Shown here: positions 25,513 through 31,270 of the stretch, in pieces
Layout of the letters: every line of letters begins with the position of its first letter
How positions within the stretch are numbered: position 1 is the stretch's first letter
Assembly (NCBI GenBank): GCA_031291845.1
Contig: JARLIH010000324.1
Location: forward strand, 1-42,117
Direction: 5' to 3'
DNA length: 42,117 nt
From: Isosphaeraceae bacterium
GTDB taxonomy: Bacteria; Planctomycetota; Planctomycetia; Isosphaerales; Isosphaeraceae
The notes under the pieces: model-generated
Databases searched by the model: none
The model's input: only the letters and a program-made list of their open reading frames with translations
Told to the model about the DNA's origin: nothing
Position numbers and translations under genes: made by a program

Positions 25513-26664
25513 ATGAACCTTCTCAATTCGCTCAGCAAGATCTTGAATTCTATGCGAAGCTTCGGGAACCGCGGAAGAGAGAAGGGAATCGGCAACAAGT
25601 CGAACCCGTCGATCGAGCGGTTGGAGTCGCTCTGTCTCCTCAGCACGTTGCAAACAATCGTCGAACCCACCGTCAGCGTGGGGCCGACGCTCACCAACTT
25701 CGGCACGTCCCCCAGCGCCTACGAAGGGCCGCAGGCGTTCTCACCGACCGTCCCCCTCTTCGACCCGTCCCTCGGGACCCTCGTCGCCATCAACGTCAGC
25801 GGCTCGGCCCAGCTCGTCAGTCAGATCGGCGTCGAGAACCTGAGCAACTCGTCCCCCGCGACGATCACGGCCGACACCGCCGCTGGTTACGAAGTGGACG
25901 GTATCAGCTCGAACCCGATCACCGGCACCATCACCGGCAACTCGCAGACCTTCAACGCGACGACCTTCGACGGCACCATCGACTACTCCGGCTCGAGCGG
26001 CCACACCTTCGCGCCGAGCACGGCCACGTCGACGATCTCTGAGACCCTGTCCTCCCCGTCCGACCTCGCGTTCTTCACCGCGACCACCGGCCACACGTCG
26101 ATCACCCCGACACTCTCCGCCACCGGCCAGAGCAGCGTCACGGCCCCCGGCGGCAACCTCGCCACCTCAGTGATGACCAAGGCCTCGGGCCAACTGACGA
26201 TCAGCTACGAATACATCGCCCCGACCCCGCCCAGCGTCGTCAGCGTCGTCCGCTACGGCGTCCACCGCGAGCAGACACAACTGATCGTCACCTTCAGCGG
26301 CAACGTAGACCCCGTCCAGGCGTCGAACGCCAGCAACTACCAGCTCCTCCGGCGCGGCGCCAACGGGCAATACTCGCCCACCACGGCCAGCACCATCCCG
26401 ATCAAGCAGGTCATCTACAACGCCGAGACCAACACGGCGACCATCATTCCGGCCCATTCCTTCTCGTTCCGCACCAGCGTGCAGCTCACGATCAAGGGTG
26501 CCGTGTTCGGCTCGGGCGGGAAAGACTATTCCACGGTCTTCGGCGGCAAGTCCAGCGTCGGCGGCTTCATCTACCACAACTCGGGCCGCTTCTTCTCCGT
26601 CCAGAACGGCAAGCTCCAACTCCCTCAGACAACCCCGCCCCCCGGCTTCGTCACGACCCTCTGA
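25513..26664 (+). CDS. Exported choice-of-anchor-like protein
   Basis: This 383-residue protein appears to be exported and surface-associated. Its N-terminus is basic and carries SIERLESLCLLS, a version of the planctomycete LExLExRxLLS-type motif. A beta-sandwich domain follows (about residues 65-235) with FDPSLGTLVAINVSGSAQL and SPSDLAFFTATTGHTSIT, the pattern of choice-of-anchor E-type domains. A second beta domain (about 240-360) has YGVHREQTQLIVTFSG, as in Ig-like surface repeats. The start is ATG 25513, with AGGA at 25501-25504 upstream; TTG 25510 is a poor alternative. A strong terminator follows at 26718-26740. No catalytic motif is seen. The anchor name comes from pattern resemblance only. 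Confidence 0.8.
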   Translation: MNLLNSLSKILNSMRSFGNRGREKGIGNKSNPSIERLESLCLLSTLQTIVEPTVSVGPTLTNFGTSPSAYEGPQAFSPTVPLFDPSLGTLVAINVSGSAQLVSQIGVENLSNSSPATITADTAAGYEVDGISSNPITGTITGNSQTFNATTFDGTIDYSGSSGHTFAPSTATSTISETLSSPSDLAFFTATTGHTSITPTLSATGQSSVTAPGGNLATSVMTKASGQLTISYEYIAPTPPSVVSVVRYGVHREQTQLIVTFSGNVDPVQASNASNYQLLRRGANGQYSPTTASTIPIKQVIYNAETNTATIIPAHSFSFRTSVQLTIKGAVFGSGGKDYSTVFGGKSSVGGFIYHNSGRFFSVQNGKLQLPQTTPPPGFVTTL

Positions 26665-26717
26665 CCGACCGTCTCCATTCACAGGCATCCCATCGCACCG
26701 GTCGCGGCGAGTTCCCT

Positions 26718-26740
26718 CACCGGCAACCGGTGCGTTTTTT
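26718..26740 (+). terminator. Rho-independent terminator after the choice-of-anchor gene
   Basis: CACCGG-CAA-CCGGTG forms a perfect 6-base GC-rich stem with a 3-base loop. CG and six T follow it. It lies 54 bases after the stop at 26664 and before the tRNA promoter, so it separates the two transcripts. Confidence 0.85.
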
Positions 26741-26765
26741 GCGCGGGCAAGACTCCGGATCGGTG

Positions 26766-26794
26766 TTGTTGCCCGCGCTGCGCGCAATTATAAT
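26766..26794 (+). promoter_or_regulatory. Promoter of the tRNA-Val gene
   Basis: TTGTTG (26766-26771), a 17-base spacer and a perfect TATAAT (26789-26794) form a sigma-70-type promoter. Transcription should start near 26801, nine bases before the mature tRNA. Confidence 0.75.
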
Positions 26795-26809
26795 CGGCGT
26801 GTCTCCAAC

Positions 26810-26882
26810 GGGCGGCTAACTCAGCGGTTAGAGTGCCATCCTCACACGGTGGAAGTCGCTGGTTCGAATCCAGCGCCGCCCA
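26810..26882 (+). tRNA. tRNA-Val (anticodon CAC)
   Basis: All 73 bases fold as a standard tRNA. The acceptor stem is GGGCGGC/GCCGCCC, the D arm is ACTC/GAGT, the anticodon stem is CCATC/GGTGG with one G-U pair, and the T arm is GCTGG-TTCGAAT-CCAGC. The anticodon loop CTCACAC places CAC at positions 34-36, reading GUG (valine). The discriminator is A, as expected for valine. The CCA tail is not encoded. The gene has its own promoter and lies at the start of a long stretch poor in core genes. Confidence 0.95.
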
Positions 26883-27994
26883 TTGCCTTTGCCTCAACTT
26901 CACACCCATCCGGCGCAGCCGGTCGGCGTCTGCGCGTCGGGTTCGCCTGAAACAAGTTTCTCACCGGCCCTCGGACGCGATCGACCCCGCCGACTGTCCG
27001 TAACCGCTCCCCCCGCCTGCACGCCAAGGAACGAACAACGGACCGCCTCGCGGGACAATTCCCCGCCGAGAGCAGGGTGACCGGCGAGAGGCTCGTCACG
27101 GTTTCCCGTTCCGCTTCACTCTCTTTTCGACACGAACGACGTTCGTCCATTTCACGCACCGTCCCAAGTCGATTTGTCCGCAATTTCTTGTGTGAGCCTG
27201 CGCGACACAAGTTCCTATCTGCGTTCACGATTCTGAATTTCTTGGATTTCTTGTATAAGTTGCACCCCTACCTCCGTCCCCGCTCTCCGACCCGGTCGAC
27301 CGTCTTCGCGGTCAAGGCCCGCAACCGGAGCCTTGGGAATGCCGGCGCCGACTCGCTCGCTCGCCTTCCCCCGTGGCCGAACGTGGCGGCAAGCCGGCGC
27401 ACAGCTCGCTGCGAGTCCGCCGTCCGCCATGAACGAACCCGCCATCGAGGTTCGTGCGCAGCCTGTCCCCTCTACCCCTATATGCTGCACCAAGTGGGTT
27501 GTTCACCCCCCTCAGCCTCGTCGCATCCCGTGACTCAAGCGAGGGATAGAAAAAATGGGACGTGGGTTGTTCGTCGTCCTGCCGCCCGCGGCGATCAGCC
27601 GGATACCAGACCGCCACCGAGCCGCGGCCCACCTGCTCGCCCCCCCGACACGATTGTGCTCCATGCTGCCGGCGTGCTGCGCGTGAATCGAAATCCTCTC
27701 CCCCTGGGAGACGGTGGCCGCGCAGCGGCCGGGTGAGGGCGAAACGGGACACGCACCCGCTTGGCACCCTCCCCCCGATCCGCCGAAGGCTTGGACGTGA
27801 CCGCGAGCGGGTTGTTGTTGCGGACCTGGCCGCACGTCTTCAACAAGGTCATCCCGACCTTCGCGCACACCCTGAACGCGTGGCCTCTCCTTATCTGCGC
27901 CATACCGGGTTGCGAGTCGGCATAAGAATAACTACGATCCAGGAACGTCCTGATCAGGGCGGTCAACTCCTCTCCACGTTGAAAGGATAGTCCC
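26883..27994. other. 1.1 kb stretch without a supported gene, with a composite repeat
   Basis: No frame here has both a ribosome-binding site and a recognisable protein. The longest plus-strand frame (27077-27736) has the arginine- and proline-rich composition of noncoding high-GC DNA. At 27695-27737 there is a composite repeat: CCTCTCCCCCTGGGAGACGG, then GGCCGC-GCA-GCGGCC (a perfect hairpin at 27716-27730), then GGGTGAGGG. Its first part matches the hairpin at 4384-4402. Slightly AT-richer DNA at 27180-27260 contains promoter-like TATAAG but no good -35. Confidence 0.6.
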
Positions 27995-28360
27995 ATGAAG
28001 CGGGTCGCACTGTCGCTGGCGGTTTTCGCATTCGGCTTCCTCGCCGTGGCGCATGGTGCCACAGTCGTCATCCCGAGGGACTACAAGCCGTTCAAAGTGA
28101 AGGAGTCGCAACTCGTCCGCCTCCTGGCCTCGGGAATCGCCGGCTCGCAATTCAAGGCGAAGGTCGAAGGCCCTGCCGAAGTCGACTCGGAGAACACCGA
28201 GATCCTGGTTTCCAACGGCCAAGTGCTCATCGGATCGACGGTCAAAGAGTTCAACCTGAAGCCGAGCGGGAAGGGACACGTGAAAGTCACGATCACGACG
28301 ACGTCGCCGATCCCTGATGTGAAACCGGTCGAGGTCGTCTACGCGTTCGACGTCGAGTGA
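27995..28360 (+). CDS. Small exported protein, function unknown
   Basis: This 121-residue protein has a clear Sec signal peptide (MKRVALSLAVFAFGFLAVAHGA) and a compact beta-rich mature part of about 100 residues. Segments such as SQFKAKVEGPAEVDSENTEI, VLIGSTVKEFNLKPSGKGHV and KVTITTTSPIPDVKPVEVVY look like strands of a small Ig-like sandwich. GGAT lies eight bases before the ATG. It stands alone, with 1.1 kb of noncoding DNA before it and broken genes after it. I do not recognise a named family and assign no function. Confidence 0.8.
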   Translation: MKRVALSLAVFAFGFLAVAHGATVVIPRDYKPFKVKESQLVRLLASGIAGSQFKAKVEGPAEVDSENTEILVSNGQVLIGSTVKEFNLKPSGKGHVKVTITTTSPIPDVKPVEVVYAFDVE

Positions 28361-28448
28361 CCGGAAACGCCAACGGCCGCCCGTCGCTGACTGGACATGC
28401 CAGTGACGGGATGCGGTTCTCACTGAGTTGCGAGAATGAGCGGCGTCC

Positions 28449-28611
28449 GTGAGAGCCCTTGTGGCCGGCGGTACGAACTTCATCGGTCCGCCCGTGGTTC
28501 GTCGGCCGGTCAAACACGGGCATGACGTCGCCGTTCACCACCGACGGCATTCTTGGACGAAACTGCCACTCGGCATCGAGCGTATCCTGGGCGACAGAAA
28601 CGATCTCGGTC
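28449..28611 (+). pseudogene. NAD-dependent epimerase/dehydratase, N-terminal fragment
   Basis: From a GTG start this frame reads MRALVAGGTNFIGPPVVRRP, then a DVAVHHRR strand end and GIERILGDRND. This is the first Rossmann unit (GGTNFIG glycine loop) of an extended short-chain epimerase/dehydratase. Similarity stops after about 54 residues; the frame then continues for another 58 residues without any family feature. The rest of the enzyme, including the YxxxK site, is not found nearby. It is a truncated remnant at the left edge of the island. Confidence 0.7.
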
Positions 28612-28945
28612 TCAGGCCAAAAAGGAAGCAAAGACAGGCACTGGATTCTCGTTCGGTGTCCAGCATACAACGCCAGCCCTCTCCTCTCAACTTCGCCGGC
28701 GCGGCGGCAGCCTCCTGGCCGAGTTTCCGCTCCCGGCCGTCTGCAAGATCCGGCGCCCTTCATGACCCTTCTCTCACAAACGCCTGAGACCGCAGATGTT
28801 TGGCAGGGGATCTGATAGACTCTCCGATCGGGCGTCATCTTCGAGATCACTGCCCAATGCCCTTGAGAACGAGCGGGCCCAGATGTTAAAGTTCGGCATC
28901 TAGCCCCCGTCGTAGCGCCGCAAGCAAGAGGACCGGACCCCAAGA

Positions 28946-29029
28946 ATGGCGAGGATCTTCGACAACATCGACCAGTCGCTCTTGCCGGCGCTGCGCGAGA
29001 CGCTGGCGCTCGCCGATCGCGCGGATTAA
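28946..29029 (+). pseudogene. Helicase with PLD-like domain, N-terminal fragment
   Basis: Only 27 codons remain: MARIFDNIDQSLLPALRETL, then ALADRAD and a stop. The wording matches the N-terminus of large helicases that start with a phospholipase-D-like domain, often found in defence or restriction loci, where RADF and VGYFNLRGW would follow. That continuation is absent in all frames downstream. The fragment is short, so the identification rests on the strength of the FDNID/LLPALRETL pattern. Confidence 0.5.
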
Positions 29030-29168
29030 GGCAGATCGGAATAGCTATCCATCGGTGTGCTGGTTCAGCGTGAAATGGAGGAACCGGGGTTGGGAAATAG
29101 GGGGGACTGAACTGGCGAGCAGAGCACGCCGATTTAGCGCTTTCGTACCAATCACGAAGGGAAAGACG

Positions 29169-29187
29169 GGGCGGCATCGTGCCGCCC
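29169..29187. repeat. Perfect hairpin GGGCGGCA-TCG-TGCCGCCC
   Basis: A perfect 8-base stem with a 3-base loop lies in noncoding DNA between the helicase fragment and the IS3 fragment. It has no T-run. It resembles the other short perfect hairpins at 4384, 25159, 25176 and 27716 in size but not in sequence. Confidence 0.55.
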
Positions 29188-29310
29188 TCCTTCGCTCTTG
29201 GTCCCTGGGTCGGCGCTCGGGTCCTGTCGCCACGGAGCCCCATCCTCTCCGCCCAGGCCATCGTCCTTCGTAGCGCTACGTCGGATCGACGGCAACGATC
29301 AAGTTCAAAA

Positions 29311-29567
29311 TCACTTGGTCGCCGAGTTGGCCTCGCGGGCCTCTTGCCTCCTTTCGCGAGCCACCTCCAGCTTCCGATCGCGCTCGGCGAAGATCACTGC
29401 CTCGCGGCCGGCAAGTTTATCGGCGGGAGTGATCTAGCCGATGGCCCTGTGAAGCCTCTCTTCGTTGCAGCGTCGGACGTCGTCGGTCACGGGCCGCGAA
29501 GCGTCTTCCAGCACAGTTGCACCCCCGGCCGGATGCGCTCGGATTTGACGGAGCGGTGCCAGCGCTC
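29311..29567 (-). pseudogene. IS3-family transposase (OrfB), C-terminal fragment
   Basis: On the minus strand the C-terminus of an IS3-type integrase can be read: ERWHRSVKSERIRPGVQL, then after a frameshift near 29515 LEDASRPVTDDVRRCNEERL and HRAIG, an in-frame TAG at 29436-29434, then ITPADKLAGREAVIFAERDR and KLEVARERRQEAREANSATK. The last catalytic region and tail of the family are recognisable, but a frameshift and a stop make it dead. The fragment ends abruptly at about 29567, where an IS4 fragment begins on the other strand. No terminal inverted repeat was identified. Confidence 0.75.
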
Positions 29568-29960
29568 ATGAAGATGGAATTGCTGAGGACCAAGACACCG
29601 GCGATGGTGCGCAAGGAGATCGCGACACACCAGCTAGCGTACAACTTCACCCGCGGGCTGTTAACTAAGGCCGCGCGTGTCCACGATGTGAAGCCGCGGA
29701 CGTTGAGCTTCATGGGCGCGGTGCACGCGACGCGCGCATTTGAGAAGAGTCCTCTGTACGATCCGAGGCAAATCGAAGCGGACCTCCCACGTCGGTTGGA
29801 ACTGATCGGTAAAAAGCGATTGGAAGACCGCCTGGATCGGTACGAACCGCGGGCAGTCACGAGGCGTCCGAAGCCGCACCCGCCTAACGATGACGCGGAA
29901 GGCGGTCAGACGCCTCATAGAACGCGGTACGATACCATATTAATACTATCTGAAATTTAG
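29568..29960 (+). pseudogene. IS4-family transposase, C-terminal fragment
   Basis: The frame reads KMELLRTKTPAMVRKEIATH, QLAYNFTRGLL, PRTLSFMGAVHATRAF and YEPRAVTRRPKPHPP. This is the C-terminal end of an IS4-type DDE transposase, including the final E-containing MVRKEI helix and the conserved RYEPRAVxRRPKPxP tail. The N-terminal two thirds, with the DD residues, are missing. ATG 29568 is just the first in-frame ATG after the junction with the IS3 remnant. It is a broken insertion sequence. Confidence 0.8.
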
Positions 29961-30368
29961 CATCAGATCACTGTAAGCGCCGATGCGGTAACGCGTAGGG
30001 CTATTCCCGTGCCACTCGCGCATGGCCCTTTTTCCGCGGCCGAATTGAAGTCGTTCTCAGGATCGCCGCCTCGCCGGGGACTGTCGCCGTCTCGGCAAGG
30101 TGCGGCGAGTCTCCCTCGGCCCCGACGGAGTCTCGCTCCGCTCTATTGACTCCGCCTCCGGGCTTTGATCCAATGACCCGTGCGTAAGCGACTTATGAGT
30201 TCAGCTTCCGGCAGTTGCTACTCGTGTCCGGTGTTTCATCAGCGCAATCGAGATCGGGCTGTCGACGGAAGCGGTGATCCTGGTCTCGTCTGGGCTTCTG
30301 GCCCAAATCGGGAACGAATGTCTCTGCACGCGCGATAAGCGACCGCCCAACCCTCTGGAGCTTCATCG
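29961..30368. other. Gap without a gene
   Basis: No supported gene lies here. The left part may contain the outer end of the IS4 element, but I could not identify its inverted repeat. AGGGC near 29997 can pair with GCCCT before five T at about 30030, with a loop of over 20 bases; this is too weak to call a terminator. TGGAG at 30356-30360 is the ribosome-binding site of the next gene. Confidence 0.5.
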
Positions 30369-30971
30369 ATGAGCACCAAACTGGCCGCGATCGTCTGGCC
30401 CAACAGGAAGATTTATTTCTTCAAGGGTAATCTCTATTACCGCTACGACGTCGCGACCGAGAACACGGATCAGGCAGCACATCCGATCACCGGCAACTGG
30501 CGCGGAATCTGGTCGGACGGAATCGACGCCGCGGTGATATGGCCCGGCAGCCCTCAGGGGAAAGCCTACTTCTTCAAGGGCAACGAGAACACTCGCTTTG
30601 ACATTGCAAGCGAGAAGGCCGACGAAGGTCCGATTCCCATCGAGAGAAACTGGCCTGGAGTTTGGCCGGACGGGATCGACGCCGCAGTTTCTTGGCCCAA
30701 CGGCAAGGTCTATTTCTTCAAGGGCCCCGACTATGTCGGATTCGATTCCGCCACCGGACGAATCGACGGGGGCGTGCGGCGAATCGCGGGCAATTGGCCT
30801 GGAGTCTGGAACGGCGGCTTCGAGACGGCCCTGGTCTATCCCGGCGCTTCACCGGCGAAATACGCGTATTTCTTCAAGGGGAGCGAGTATCTCCGCTTTG
30901 ACATCGCGGCGAACAAGGTCGATGCGGGGCCTTCGCGGATTGCCGACAACTGGAGAGGCCTGCCGTTTTGA
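30369..30971 (+). CDS. Hemopexin-like repeat protein (single four-blade unit)
   Basis: This 200-residue protein consists of four hemopexin-like repeats and little else: KIYFFKGNLYYRYDVATENT, KAYFFKGNENTRFDIASEKA, KVYFFKGPDYVGFDSATGRI and YAYFFKGSEYLRFDIAANKV, each introduced by an AA(I/V).WP strand and closed by NW.G(I/V). Four repeats make one complete four-bladed propeller. Hemopexin folds bind haem, metals or other proteins. There is no signal peptide. GGAG lies eight bases before the ATG. The large peptidoglycan-active protein follows 299 bases later on the same strand, so the two may be a functional pair. The gap 30972-31270 holds no gene. Bacterial homologues such as photopexins come from host-associated species, but a role here is open. 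Confidence 0.9.
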   Translation: MSTKLAAIVWPNRKIYFFKGNLYYRYDVATENTDQAAHPITGNWRGIWSDGIDAAVIWPGSPQGKAYFFKGNENTRFDIASEKADEGPIPIERNWPGVWPDGIDAAVSWPNGKVYFFKGPDYVGFDSATGRIDGGVRRIAGNWPGVWNGGFETALVYPGASPAKYAYFFKGSEYLRFDIAANKVDAGPSRIADNWRGLPF

Positions 30972-31270
30972 TGTCGTTCGTTGAGCGCGCGCGAATCTTG
31001 CAAGCGTACCGGAGGAAGCAATGCGCGCTTCCGCAAGGCGCGGACCCTCCTCCCGTCTGACGCCATGGCGCGAAGGGCTCACGTGGCCTGGCGAGTACGA
31101 GTAAGCCGCCTACGCGGAGCCGCCGTCGGCGCGCCGGCCCTTCACAGCGAGCCGGTGCGAAGGTGTCAGTGCGCGTGCCACCGCGGTCGGTAACGTCCTG
31201 GTTCGGATCTCGACGAGACGCGTCTGATTGCCCCCGTCCTATACTGCTCATTTCCTAGGCGAACCCACAC

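Noticed and set aside
27077..27736. A 219-codon plus-strand frame after the tRNA
   Set aside because: No ribosome-binding site, a composition rich in Arg and Pro, and it runs through the composite repeat at 27695; judged noncoding.
27783..27930. A protein-like stretch (RTWPHVFNKVIPTFAHTLNA)
   Set aside because: It has no start, no family match I can name and no continuation; may be chance.
28293..29261. A 322-codon minus-strand frame in the island
   Set aside because: It covers the antisense of two recognisable plus-strand gene fragments and noncoding DNA; no domain pattern.
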